64,000 nucleotides of DNA. Source: Chrysaora quinquecirrha (taxonomy: Eukaryota > Cnidaria > Scyphozoa > Semaeostomeae > Pelagiidae). The position numbers and the translations under genes were made by a program. Location of the stretch: the NCBI GenBank assembly GCA_014526335.1, contig JACTAT010000027.1:182960-246959 (forward strand), given 5' to 3'. Positions 10,661 through 21,215 of this stretch are shown here, in pieces (within the stretch, counting starts at the first letter, position 1; each line of letters starts with the position of its first letter). Below the pieces are notes generated by a model that was not told the origin of the DNA, made no database searches, and saw only the letters and a list, made by a program, of their open reading frames with translations.

Positions 10661-12088
10661 CTGAGATGTAATGAATACATTTGAAATGTTGTGATCAAAA
10701 ACATCTTCGTTCATCCTTCGTTGGAATCGAGAATTTGAAATCTTGAAATCCTTTTGTGTTATCCTGAAATGGCCGTCATTACGAATTAGTACAATGCAGA
10801 GCAGTTATAATTATGCAACGAATGGCATTACTGTAACTAATGACCTCATTATCTGTCTGAGAACATGTAATTAACGACCAAATCATAGATCTAAGCATCC
10901 GCTCTTCCAGGTAACGACTTTTCTGGTAAAAATCGTCCATGTGACCCTATTGTTTATTGTGTTGAAAACAATGGCAAAAACAATGGAAGAAGGGTTGTTC
11001 CCCACTTTTCGGCGAGATTCTGGTAGCTAGGGTGAAAAAACCAAGCGATGGCACGCCTTCAACAGTTTGCCCTTGCTTCTGGGCTAAGTGCGCAGCCCAG
11101 GGACCCTCTAGAAAAGCGTACTCGCTCTGACAAAAAAGACAATAGACTTGCAAGCGCGTTTTAGTATAGTAGATATCGAGAATCATATTGGTATTGCAGG
11201 TAGACCAATCAATTGAAAACTGTTTGTTTTGATAAATTATGCTGTTCTTATTTTGCCAGAAAGTGGATTTGCTTCAGTTGAACAAAGAGAGAAACCTACT
11301 GGATTTAGCATTTGACTTTTTCAATTAAAACTATATGCCTAGCTAGTTTCATGCAAATAAGAAATTACTGCATAAAAGAGGTAATACGAAATCTATATCT
11401 ATTCGCCACAGTTAATATTCTTTCTTCTACAAACATTCACAGGTGCAAAAGGCATAGCATATACATATAAAGCAAATCAAATATCAACGGAGAGGAACAA
11501 ATGATGATGGTGATATGAACTAATGGATTATTTATTGGCCTATTTCGCTCTTTCTGTTTCTCTATACCTATACACAATTGCAAACAGTGATTATCGTATT
11601 GTTCAAGGGAAAGTGCAAGCTGTCAACCTGTCGGTTTTTTCTGATAAAGGATTTGAATGTGAAGATGAACATCAAAAAGAAATGAATACAGCTGAAAATT
11701 CGGTCTTCGCTTCTTGTCGGCGAGAGTAAGTAGAACGAAAGCCAAATTGTCAATAAAGGGAAGGTGAACGCACCGCGCAAAGAGAACATCACATAGATAT
11801 ATTGGTGTATAATACAACGGTGTTTTTATTGAAGAAAGCATTCGCGTTAAAGCTCGAAGTTGGAAAAACCAAAGGACATTTGGTCTGAGGTTTGTCCAAG
11901 TATCTGAGTATAGGAAGTTTTTAAGAAGAAAAGGAAGGGATTCCTCAAGCTGGAGTTTTCACAGTTTACCAGCAAAACTAACAGAAATCAGGTAATAGAA
12001 TGTTTGTTGTCAAAAATATAATTCATTAGAAAAGTATCTAATAGCTGAAAGATTATAGAGCTAGAGTGGACTAAATTCTGAACTTGAA
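10661..12088. other. Intergenic DNA upstream of the class A GPCR
   Basis: No recognisable coding region. The open frames at 10947-11186 and 11523-11841 have no domain character. The stretch before 12089 should hold the GPCR promoter and 5' UTR. A possible donor, AAATCAG/GTAATA near 11991, could mean a 5' UTR intron, but I cannot establish it. Confidence 0.4.
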
Positions 12089-12970
12089 ATGAAAGAGAAG
12101 TATGAGTTCATAATAGGCATCATCATCAGTATAAGCGCGTTACTGCTGAACGTCACCGAAGCAGTCTTCCTTATTCGCCAAAAAACACGCCGGAGCAATT
12201 ACCAGAATGTAATCTGCAGTCTATCCTTAGCAGACATTTGTACTGCTGTATTTTTCATTGTAAACTTTGTTTACAGACACTGTTTCTTGCAAAACCGCGT
12301 GAAAAATAAAACAATCCTCGTTATTACGGAAGAAACTTTATGGTTTTCAATTACGTCATCGTTGCTTCACGTCCTCGCCATCTCATTCGACCGACTACTC
12401 GCCGTCCGGTTTCCAATAAAACACCGGAGCTGGTACACGAAAAGTAAGAACCGGATTGTGATAGTCCTGGTCTGGTCTCTTTCATGTCTGCTTATCCTTC
12501 CATCAATTATCACTTATTTACTCACAAAAAGGCTCTCTGTCCTGAAGACCATTATTTCATGGGTTGTTTTGTTAGTTGGTGTTTTACTCGCTTCCTTGTA
12601 TGCCTATATCATTCGCCAAACGGTTTCCAAGAAGTGCATGATAGCTATAATCACGCTGAAGAGTGGCAAACGTGAGGTTGTTTCCGCGTGCAGCCCGCGG
12701 GAAAAGCGAATACTCTTCGTGTCTATTTCCATCGTGACGTCATTTGTCATCTGCAGTTTCCCATGTGCGATAAACTACCTTATAACGGAGATAAAGAACG
12801 AAACGATCTTACTCCTTATTACAAACAGCATCCTCAACCCTTTGATTTATTTCTTCCAACGGCGTTATCAAGACAAGCGGAGCGAAACAATGAAAAACCG
12901 CGCGGAGAAAACTGAGAAAATCTCTGAAAAGCAGATCGAACTGAAAGAGATTGAGCTCCAAAATGCTTGA
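12089..12970 (+). CDS. Class A (rhodopsin-family) GPCR, single exon
   Basis: A complete 293-residue seven-helix receptor on one exon. The N terminus is very short (about 7 residues before TM1), so there is no signal peptide. Landmarks in order: TM2 SLSLADICTAVFF with the conserved LAD; TM3 ending LAISFDRLLAV, where DRL replaces DRY; TM4 with VLVWSLSCLLILP; TM6 with FVICSFPCA in place of CWxP; TM7 with NSILNPLIY, the NPxxY motif. The tail (about residues 265-293) is a charged helix rich in Lys and Glu. The TM4-TM5 loop is very short and I see no cysteine at the top of TM3, so the usual loop disulfide seems absent, as in the melanocortin/adenosine/cannabinoid-like group; that grouping is tentative. 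Ligand unknown. AATAAA signals lie at 13031 and 13045. Cnidarians carry many such intronless receptors. Confidence 0.9.
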   Translation: MKEKYEFIIGIIISISALLLNVTEAVFLIRQKTRRSNYQNVICSLSLADICTAVFFIVNFVYRHCFLQNRVKNKTILVITEETLWFSITSSLLHVLAISFDRLLAVRFPIKHRSWYTKSKNRIVIVLVWSLSCLLILPSIITYLLTKRLSVLKTIISWVVLLVGVLLASLYAYIIRQTVSKKCMIAIITLKSGKREVVSACSPREKRILFVSISIVTSFVICSFPCAINYLITEIKNETILLLITNSILNPLIYFFQRRYQDKRSETMKNRAEKTEKISEKQIELKEIELQNA

Positions 12971-13030
12971 CCAAACAGAAATGGCATCGGGAACAGAAAT
13001 CATAAACATTATTAGATTTTCTGTGGGTTT

Positions 13031-13050
13031 AATAAAGGAACCTTAATAAA
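13031..13050 (+). promoter_or_regulatory. Two candidate polyadenylation signals of the GPCR
   Basis: AATAAA occurs at 13031-13036 and 13045-13050, 60-80 bp after the GPCR stop codon. A further AATAAA follows near 13138. Confidence 0.55.
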
Positions 13051-13392
13051 TTGTGTTATCTATTATTTATGATAAGCCAAAATTTGTACTTAAATAATTA
13101 TTAATTTCAACATTTTAAGTATTCTTCAAGAGAACACAATAAAGGGATTTGAAAAGCTAGAAAAACCTCGGGGAGGCTGACATTGAGATACCTCTTTCTA
13201 ATTTTTTAACTTGTAATAATTCAATATGAATAATAATTTATAACGTAATGGATAATTTATTGCTTATTTATTAATTTATAATAGTGTATCATTTAAGCTT
13301 GTTGGTAGGAAATATTAATGGTCAAAAGCAAACAAACTTGAGTTTTCAATTTAGCAAAATATTGTCCAGGTTTTGTAGCTGCCCCCCTGAAC

Positions 13393-13438
13393 CGAGGGGA
13401 CATTAATGTCGTGCGCGACATGTCTCTTAGTTTAGCCA
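13393..13438. mobile_element. Fragment of the GTCTCCTAGTTTAGCC MITE family
   Basis: GACATTAATGTCGTGCGCGACATGTCTCTTAGTTTAGCC-like sequence matches one end of the elements at 5954-6960 and 53415-53690. Only one end is present. Confidence 0.6.
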
Positions 13439-13551
13439 AGCCTTTAGACTCTGTCGTCGTCGTCGTCACTTAGCAACGAAATTAACCTAGTCTGCAGCAA
13501 GTGTTACGGAATGAAAGAAGGTGCTGTGGCATCGTATCACAGTATCCTAGT

Positions 13552-13655
13552 ATGGTCCAGCTAGCTCATGGTGCTAGGAGATCAGAGGCTCGGAAAAGTG
13601 GGGTTTCGAGCCGAGCCCTAGCCACGGCAGCGTCACAGCCAGGATGAAGGGTTTA
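13552..13655 (+). mobile_element. Possible tRNA-derived SINE head
   Basis: AGCTAGCTCATGGTGCTAGG resembles an RNA polymerase III A box, and GGGGTTTCGAGCCGAGCCC, about 35 bp downstream, resembles a B box. The spacing fits a tRNA-like promoter, but the rest does not fold as a clean tRNA and no tail was identified. Confidence 0.4.
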
Positions 13656-14220
13656 TTGTATTTTCTACTTCTTCAGCAATTTTTGCGGCATATGCGCCAT
13701 TTCTGAAATGGCATTTCACATAAATTTCTTAACTCATTGTAAAACATTATTTCAGCATCCAGCTTATTTAGAAATTTAGCCACAGACTTGAAACTTGTTC
13801 CTCCCCCATTTGTTTACGATTCAAATATGAAACATCTGACCTGCGCTTAGTCCAGGACCAGCCACACAGAAATTAGGCCCGTACACGACGTCTCACAACA
13901 TGAAATTGCACTCTCCATCCCAAAACTATGCACACTGATTTTGGTCCTTAATATGGTGTAATGAAAACGTCGGGAATCTTTAAAAGTATTGAGGAGTAAG
14001 CTCCTTCCTTTCATTCAATTATGACACAATTATGACACATTTTTGTCCTCGAAAGACTCACTGAGAGCGAAATAGACAATAGGTCCAACCGTTGTCTTTC
14101 CAGAGCAAGTGAAACGCATGGACGGGACATTTAAGCATATCAGAAATCCACATAAAATACCAGAAATCAAATATATTGCAATTACAAAAAAGCATAAAAA
14201 GCTTGAAATGAAAAACTTAC

Positions 14221-14356
14221 TCGGGTTTGGATAATGATGCACTGCTGCTCCAAGTTCCAGAAAGAAAGGACTTTCTTGCAAGCAGTTGGCGGCCATTTGT
14301 AAATGTAATAGAATCTTCTTGGAAGACCTGCTCTGCTGTCTTGAAAACTTCGACAT
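14221..14356 (-). CDS. Possible first coding exon of an unknown gene
   Basis: On the minus strand an ATG at 14356 opens 45 codons that end exactly at a consensus donor (CCGA/GTAAGT, phase 1). The peptide starts MSKFSRQQSRSSKK, continues with an amphipathic stretch (ILLHLQMAANCLQ) and ends ELGAAVHHYPNP. The composition looks like real protein rather than noise and the donor is strong, but I do not recognise the family. The next exon should lie below 14215. A frame at about 14029-14170 ending in a donor reads plausibly but lacks a clear acceptor, so I did not join it. Confidence 0.4.
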
Positions 14357-14440
14357 TTCCCCTAGGGAATAACTTTTGAAATTATTATGATATTGAAATG
14401 TGTTTTATACTAATCAATCTCCAAATGATTTCACCGCAAT

Positions 14441-14995
14441 ACCCTGGCCAAACGATCAAACATTGTTGGTCCAACTTCTATGACCTATGACCATTTGGCG
14501 ATTTTGCCACGTCGAAAAACATTGCTTGACAAGAAAAAGTAACAGTGATGTTTTGAAGTTCAAATAAATTTTTTCCTTGAAGCAAACAAAAATTTTGGGA
14601 TGAGAAATGTTTTCGGACGTGGCCAAGCGGTCAAACATTTTGCTTGACTGACAAGCATGTTTTTGAAGCTTTTTAAAAACATGACGCCACTGACGCCACT
14701 AATTTAGCTTACGCTTGCTTGTCAAGCAATGTTTGGTCGTTTGGCCACCTTTCCTCCAACATTGCTTTTCAAACAGTTTTCTTCTTATTGTCAAACTTCA
14801 ACAACTTGCAACATTTCGGCGTCTAGCAAAATTTCTTAGCAACAAAGCAATCGTGTTTGCGGATTATCAATGTCTTCACTATTCCCAAATAGTTGGACAG
14901 CAATGCTTTTGGACGTGGGCAAACTGTCAAACATTTGTTGCAAAGAAAATTAAAAATGTTTGACCAACAATGTTTGATTGTTTGGCCAGAGCCTT
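14441..14995. mobile_element. CAAACATT-word MITE, GGCCCTGGCCAAACG ends
   Basis: It starts CCCTGGCCAAACGATCAAACATT and ends GTTTGATTGTTTGGCCAGAGCC. Inside, CAAACATT and AATGTTTG alternate every 20-60 bp. A TTA follows the right end. Open frames inside are by-products of the repeated word. Confidence 0.75.
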
Positions 14996-15242
14996 ACGCC
15001 GTCGCATTTGCTGTCTGAAGCAAGCGACCGAAAAGACCAAAGGCAAAAAAAGTGCGTAACTACCTAGAAGCATATAATTAATCTTGTCTGAAATCCGATT
15101 TTATAAACATCAATGAAAAAGTAATATACTGCTATAATATAAAAATATACTAGTTAAACCAATTTATGCTAAAGTTCAGGTACCAGAATTCGATCGAATA
15201 CAAAGAATAATTAGCAAAACAGTACTGGAGTGTTTAATGTTT

Positions 15243-15510
15243 TAGGCCTCAAACATTGTTTGTCAAACATTCTAAGTTTACTTATAAAGCAATGTTTAAA
15301 CGTTCGGCCGCGCTGCAAACACTGCTTTACAAGCCAAATCGATATGCAATGCGTTTGAAAAACTTAAAAACAAACTCTGCTTCTCACAAGCCAAAACATG
15401 TGGACAAGCAAGATTTTGCGATGTGACCAAACGGCGAAACATTTTGGTTCATATGCAAATCTAAATTGTTTGACAAACAATGTTTGACCACCTGGCCAGG
15501 GTCTTGATTC
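15243..15510. mobile_element. CAAACATT-word MITE copy
   Basis: It runs from AGGCCTCAAACATTGTTTGTC to TTTGACCACCTGGCCAGGG, with alternating CAAACATT/AATGTTTG words. The left end is diverged. Confidence 0.65.
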
Positions 15511-15579
15511 CATTGTCGCACTTATAATGATATACTGATCATTTTAATATCATTATGATAATAATTATATCACGAAAAA

Positions 15580-15845
15580 CGTTTAAACATTGTTTGATAA
15601 GCTAATCTCAAATGTTTGACAAACAACGTTTGATCGTTTGGCCAGAACTTCGCAAGCAAAATGTCTTCTGACAAGCAAAAATTATCAAAATTTCCTAAAG
15701 TTTAAAAACGTTCAAAAACATTCTTTGCTTGACGCAAGTGAAAAATATTTGGCCGTCAATGTTTTGCGAATGGACCAAACATTTCACTTAAAAGGCAAAT
15801 TTCAATTGTTTAACAAACAATGTTTGACTGTTTATCCAGGGCCTA
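15580..15845. mobile_element. CAAACATT-word MITE copy
   Basis: It ends TTTGACTGTTTATCCAGGGCCTA; the left end is degraded near AAACGTTTAAACATTGTTTG. It has the same interior pattern as its neighbours. The 15846-17292 stretch after it is AT-rich with no gene recognised. Confidence 0.6.
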
Positions 15846-17292
15846 AATCCAATTTCGCACTTTTTACAGTCGTTTTAGTTTATAATAAAAACATTAAAAC
15901 TTAAAAAACATATGAAGTATGTATGAAATGCAAACAATGAATAAATAACGTAAATGAAATATTAAATATGGCTAAAATTGATTTTCACAACGTAAATCAC
16001 ACTTAAAATATCTGGGCCCCTAAAAAAAGACGCCACAAACTTATAACAAAGGGAACTTATTAGAAATTTGCTATACACTTAATATGGTAAAATAAAAGAT
16101 ATATGTATTCTACAATTAATAATAAACAACAAGAAATCGGGGGCGTATCATTGTGAGAAATATCACATACGGTCTTTCCTTTTACAAACGCCCTAGGCGT
16201 GTATTCAAAGCCTTGCCTTTATTACATTTATTACTTAGTCAATTATTATATCTTAAGATTCAAAACCAATAGACCTTGCTAGTCTGTAGGTTTCAAACAG
16301 CGGAGTCTGCTGCAGGAGGTGTAGGCGTTAATTTTTATAATAGGCGTTTATTTGAGAAAATACGGTGATAAATCAGGGATTGTCACAAACCATACTAAGC
16401 CAGTGTGGCATATCCTACTACGCCGGTTGAAGGGTATGCCACACGTTGATATGTAGCGATATCGTATCATGAAAGCGCTACATATCATGTCATTATGATG
16501 CATACATCTGCAAAATAGGCAGAAGGAGCCAAAGACCACGATGCGCGTCAAAATAGGGTAATAGCAGGGAGCCAGGAATATATGTTTACAGGTAGTATAT
16601 GTTGCGTCTCAGCTTACCTCGACTTTTGTGATTACTTGTCCTAGCCTAAGTAAAATAAATGGCTACACAGTTAGTAATGAGAATGATAAAATCTCTTTTG
16701 GGTAAACACCTTTTTGGAATGGCATGCCCTTCGCAAGAATGAAAAAGTCCCAAGTTATCGTTTATATACAGATACATAAATAAAAAACAAGGCTAAAATC
16801 TATAAAACAACAATAGTTCTGGGTAGATGTATATATCTGAGTTATGGTCATTACAATGGTAGGTTGGCAGCTAAACGGATAAATCATTACAATGGCCTTA
16901 AAGGTAGGCAGCTAAACGAATACGCAATGAATCCAGTATAAACGATTCATGCACCATTGTACATCTCTTAGCACCTGAATCCATCTTAGTCCTGTTATAC
17001 TTTAGGTTACTTAAAATACAGTTCTTATTTCAAATGGTAGTATTCCAAATGGTAGTTTTTCTGGGGAATTGCAAATTTCTAGCGGTACAATGGCGAATTT
17101 CTAGCGGCTACAGTGAAAACCTCAATTTCCAGTGAAACTCGCAGTGAAATGAAACCAAATTTGTAGTTTGTAGCAATCTTGTCTGAGATACATTCGCCAA
17201 ATGCAGGGGCAAAACAGCAACCGGAATCTTTTATATCCAGCTGCATGAGGATTCAATTCTGGGTGTCAGAGGGGCATCAACACCCATCAACA
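15846..17292. other. AT-rich sequence before the assembly gap
   Basis: No exon recognised. At 16325-16355 the words AGGCGTTAATTTTTATAATAGGCGTTTATTTGAG recall the minisatellite near 2-5 kb. Around 16850-16920 a TTACAATGG...AGGTAGGCAGCTAAACG phrase is duplicated. Earlier exons of the PACT-domain gene may lie in or before the gap. Confidence 0.4.
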
Positions 17293-17792
17293 NNNNNNNN
17301 NNNNNNNNNNNNNNNNNNNNNNNNNNNNNNNNNNNNNNNNNNNNNNNNNNNNNNNNNNNNNNNNNNNNNNNNNNNNNNNNNNNNNNNNNNNNNNNNNNNN
17401 NNNNNNNNNNNNNNNNNNNNNNNNNNNNNNNNNNNNNNNNNNNNNNNNNNNNNNNNNNNNNNNNNNNNNNNNNNNNNNNNNNNNNNNNNNNNNNNNNNNN
17501 NNNNNNNNNNNNNNNNNNNNNNNNNNNNNNNNNNNNNNNNNNNNNNNNNNNNNNNNNNNNNNNNNNNNNNNNNNNNNNNNNNNNNNNNNNNNNNNNNNNN
17601 NNNNNNNNNNNNNNNNNNNNNNNNNNNNNNNNNNNNNNNNNNNNNNNNNNNNNNNNNNNNNNNNNNNNNNNNNNNNNNNNNNNNNNNNNNNNNNNNNNNN
17701 NNNNNNNNNNNNNNNNNNNNNNNNNNNNNNNNNNNNNNNNNNNNNNNNNNNNNNNNNNNNNNNNNNNNNNNNNNNNNNNNNNNNNNNNNNNN
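17293..17792. other. Assembly gap of exactly 500 N
   Basis: A run of 500 unknown bases, a conventional scaffold-gap size, so the true distance is probably unknown. It truncates the first visible exon of the PACT-domain gene. Confidence 0.99.
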
Positions 17793-17868
17793 ATCAATGA
17801 ATGATGCCCTTGCTGCATTGTCACACGAACTCAGTGATTTACAACAAGACTTAAGAGCCTTGGAACAG
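17793..17868 (+). CDS. PCNT/AKAP9: PACT-gene exon, 5' end lost in gap
   Basis: It encodes a helical stretch starting MNDALAALSHELSDLQQ and ending ALEQ at donor CAG/GTAGAA, phase 0. Confidence 0.75.
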
Positions 17869-20800
17869 GTAGAACACAGTTTATTGATTGTCAAAATATA
17901 TAAAATCTATGATTAGAAATTTTGGACGATCAAACTCCTGGCAACATTTTGTCTGAAACTTTGACCGTCTAGTCGATTAAATTTTCTCAAAAGTTGTCCA
18001 AAGCATATTTGCAAAATTTGTTTATTGAAATATTTTCATAAGACGTATGTGCCATCTATTTTCTTATTATTACTGGACGCATACTTCCGAACCATAGATA
18101 TATAACAGTGAAAAATCATCTTGATAAACTGCAAACAGAATTTTCGGAACTATTCGTTATTAATGTTTGATATTTTCTGTCTTACTGTCAATAAAAAATT
18201 TATTACTCGATCTTCTGGGGACTGGAATGTCCTTTCTTATTGGTTCAAGTCCAATGTTTTAGCTGATGAAGGTTAAATCACAGGAAAGTAGGCTAGCTGA
18301 ATTAGAAGCTCAAATGTCCAAGTTGGGGTCCAAACCAACGTTTTACTGAATCACTATTGTAGATCATTGCTATGGAAAATAATGTTAATTTGCTTCTTTC
18401 TGACAGGGAGATCATACGTCAAGCTCACCATTGGCCAGACTAGAACAAGCACATAATAAGAATGAAGAGCTTAGAGATCATATCAGAAAACTCGTTTCAG
18501 AAAAATCAGAACTGCGAAACACATTGAAGTCACTGGAAGAACAAGTTATGCAGTACAGAAATAGAGAAGCAGAGCTAGAAGAGGTAAGTATTTGATTTAT
18601 TTGGTTATTATTATTACTATTTTGGTTTTATACTGTGATCACTATTACACGCTTTCTCATTAAATTACTTTATTCTCAGTGTTTCTTACGTTTGGACCGA
18701 TTTCACCAACAAATCATCCCTTAATTTTTCTAGAATATGTTTAAAGTGCTTTTGCGGTTGTGAGCTTCAAGAATGCAGACTTATTGTTTTAAACTCGTGT
18801 AGTTCCCGAGAAAACAGAAAGATTTCCCCCAAAAATAAAGTGTGATTTTGCTGTGTTATACTGTTGAACCTCATTGCTTTTGTCGTTAAGAATCAGTAAA
18901 ATGCGTAAACTTTCGTTTCTCCAGAAAGTGTTCTTTAGCTAGCTCTGTTGGTAGTTCCACTGTTTTCTATTTATTGACTGAAATTTGAACCCAACATTTA
19001 ACTAGCTTTTCGCTTGGATAACTAGTAAGCGGAGGGACAGAATAAAGGGGGTAAGTTCTTATGAGCGGAGGAATCGAAAACTCGATCTGCGAAAATTTGA
19101 ATTAATTTTTTTTTTTTTGAATTAATCTAAATTTGGATCGTTTCATCTTCTAGGCTGCTAAATCTGCAAACCAAGAGGCCAGTGCAAAGTTGAAATCAGA
19201 ACAGCTGAAATGGCAAGCTGAGCGAGAAGCAATTGAACAAGCTCTGAACATGGCGGCTGTTGAAAATGAGAATTTAAGAAACGGTCAAATGATGGTTGAA
19301 GAACAGAACATGAAAATCGAAGAAGGCAGTAAACTATCTGAGTCAGGCTGGACTCTCCAAAAGGTAAGAGTTTGTGACAAATATGCAAACATTTTCTATC
19401 TGTTGTGTTTTATAGTAAGGCCTGGGTAAAAAGATCATTGCTTTTCAAACATTTTTACATTGTTAACCGTTCGGCAAGGCTGCAAAACATTGCTTATCCA
19501 ACATTGTTTGTTTGCGTCAAGCAAACGTTTTAAAGCAAAAACGCTTCTGAACTATTTCGAATTTCTATGCATCGCAAATACATAGCGCAATACGTCTAGC
19601 TTATAAAGCAATTTGTTTAACATGGCCAGACGGTAAAACATTGCTTGCAAAGCAAATCTTGAATATTTGACCAATAATGTTTGATCGTTTGGTCATGGCC
19701 CTGATCTACGTCAGGCGAAAGCGGTCTTTAAATAGTGCAGAATGGTCTGGAATACCATTTCAAAGTTATAGAACTTGGCCAAAACTTTTCAAACATTGTT
19801 GGTTGATCAAACAAACATTGGCCCGCAAGATTAAATATTGCTGGCCATAACATTTGCCCATTGCTTACCAACAATGTTTCACCGTTTGTTTACGTTGCAA
19901 AACATATCTTGACAAGCATGATTGTTCAACAATGTTTTTGAATTACAGCAAAATAATGTTCTGTCTGTCATAGAGCAAAAATAATTGCCGATCAATATTT
20001 TGAGTACAGCAAAACTGTGTAAAGTTTTTGTTTTACAAGCATATTTCATATGGTTCACTAGCAATGTTTGATCGTTAGGCCAGGTTCAAGGTTGGGCTTG
20101 CGACAAAGGGCTAAAGACAAATATTATTTAGTCAGAGAGCTCGTAATTTCATCCTGTTAGATTAGCGAATCGATTAAGCAGACGCACTCATTTAGTCCAA
20201 AGTGTCTTCTCCTGATAGAAAGTTAACTGTATTGTAATTGATGATTATTTAACTTTGGAATTCTATTCTTTCTCTGCAGATTCAAAAACTCTACGGAAGA
20301 TGCTTGAGAGCTGAAAGTTTCAGAAAAGCGTTGATCTACCAGAAGAAATATCTGTTGTTTCTCCTGGGAGGTTTTCAAGAAACAGAAGCCATCACCTTAT
20401 CGATGATTGCTAAAATGGATGGCAACGCAGATCGTAGTGGCAAAGACCAGTACGGGAAATCCCGCGCGTTCATGCGGTTCAGGACGGCAGCAAGAGTCAT
20501 TATCGCAACATGGCGAATGAAATTCTTGGTAAAGAAGTGGAGTAAGTCTGTGTCAAAGGCCGGTGGAAAGACTGCTGGCAGGAGAAGTGCAGATTCAAAA
20601 ACCAGCCCCTCTGCACCCCCGGAAACCATCTCAGAGAAAGTTGTTTCATCAGATAGATTCTATTACCCAAAGCAGAACAGCCTGGGGGTCAGCAACGGAG
20701 ATATTACGTCAGATTCAAGAAGCGGTGACTCTCACAGAAGCAAATCATCTTATAGATCAACCGATGCGCAGCGCAGATCACGTGATGTAAATTCAAATTT

Positions 20801-21215
20801 ACGAAAACAAAGCAGACATAACGGATTTGAATCTCAAGTCAAATCAGTAAAAGAAAACGGACATATGACACGGAAAGACAAGTTACCAATGTCAAAAGAG
20901 ATAAACGACTACCCTAGTTATTCCACTGTGAGAAATTTAGACCTCAGCCCTCCTAGAGCTTATCCACGACCGACATCACCAAGGCTAAATCGCGACTCTC
21001 CCCCCGTGTTGGATACTGATTATGGTAATATTAGCCACCGATCATCTAGAGCAAAAAGTCCAATGTCACAGTGTTCGAACCAAAGAGGAGTAGAATCACC
21101 CGGCAAACATCGAAGATCGCTGTCAGCATCTGGTTTGGAAGAAACAAACACTTCCTTGAATGCGTATATCAAGAAATTAGAATCATTGCAAGCGAGGCTG
21201 AAGTCACAACAATAG
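17793..21215 (+). CDS. PCNT/AKAP9: Pericentrin/AKAP9-type centrosomal scaffold, C-terminal part
   Basis: The 3' part of a large coiled-coil gene whose 5' part lies in or before the gap. Exons: (gap)-17868, 18263 to about 18327, 18407-18583, 19154-19363 and 20280-21215. The first four encode charged heptad-like helix (for example LRALEQ, RLAELEAQMSKL, LRNTLKSLEEQVMQYR). The last exon carries the PACT domain that docks pericentrin and AKAP450 at the centrosome and basal body: RAESFRKALIYQKKYL, FLLGGFQETE and VIIATWRMKFLVKKW are its hallmark blocks. It is followed by a Ser/Arg-rich low-complexity stretch and a terminal AYIKKLESLQARL motif that both vertebrate paralogues also have. Invertebrates usually have one gene where vertebrates have two, so the double symbol is deliberate. 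The 18263-18327 exon is out of phase with the next by one base (see findings). Confidence 0.9.
18263..18327 (+). CDS. PCNT/AKAP9: PACT-gene coiled-coil exon, doubtful 3' boundary
   Basis: After acceptor TTTTAG it reads LMKVKSQESRLAELEAQM. The only nearby donor is TTGGG/GTCCAA, which is weak and leaves phase 2, whereas the next exon needs phase 0. A single G missing from the GGGG run would fix it. Confidence 0.6.
18407..18583 (+). CDS. PCNT/AKAP9: PACT-gene coiled-coil exon
   Basis: 177 bp, phase 0 at both ends, acceptor CTGACAG, donor GAG/GTAAGT. It encodes a continuous charged helix including KLVSEKSELRNTLKSLEEQ. Confidence 0.85.
19154..19363 (+). CDS. PCNT/AKAP9: PACT-gene coiled-coil exon
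   Basis: 210 bp, phase 0 at both ends, acceptor TTCTAG, donor AAG/GTAAGA. It encodes helix with WQAEREAIEQALNMA and ends GWTLQK, directly before the PACT exon. Confidence 0.85.
19421..19712. mobile_element. CAAACATT-word MITE in PACT-gene intron
   Basis: It runs from AAGGCCTGGGTAAAAAGATC to GATCGTTTGGTCATGGCCC. The interior alternates AACATTG and CAATGTTTG words. Diverged copy. Confidence 0.65.
19771..20090. mobile_element. CAAACATT-word MITE in PACT-gene intron
   Basis: It runs from AACTTGGCCAAAACTTTTC to TTTGATCGTTAGGCCAGG with the same alternating words. Two copies in one intron account for most of its length. Confidence 0.65.
20280..21215 (+). CDS. PCNT/AKAP9: PACT-domain terminal coding exon
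   Basis: A 936-bp exon opening IQKLYGRCLRAESF after acceptor TCTCTGCAG. The PACT domain occupies about the first 90 residues. A long Ser/Arg/Lys-rich stretch follows (about residues 95-285), then the conserved C-terminal helix ending KSQQ and TAG at 21213-21215. A perfect splice donor, GTAAGT, begins right after the stop codon, which suggests that a 3' UTR intron follows. Confidence 0.92.
   Translation: MQKLYGRCLRAESFRKALIYQKKYLLFLLGGFQETEAITLSMIAKMDGNADRSGKDQYGKSRAFMRFRTAARVIIATWRMKFLVKKWSKSVSKAGGKTAGRRSADSKTSPSAPPETISEKVVSSDRFYYPKQNSLGVSNGDITSDSRSGDSHRSKSSYRSTDAQRRSRDVNSNLRKQSRHNGFESQVKSVKENGHMTRKDKLPMSKEINDYPSYSTVRNLDLSPPRAYPRPTSPRLNRDSPPVLDTDYGNISHRSSRAKSPMSQCSNQRGVESPGKHRRSLSASGLEETNTSLNAYIKKLESLQARLKSQQ

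Noticed and set aside
17179..17916. Open frames spanning the N run on both strands
   Set aside because: They are open only because N codons are not stops. Only the helix-like end just before 17868 is supported.
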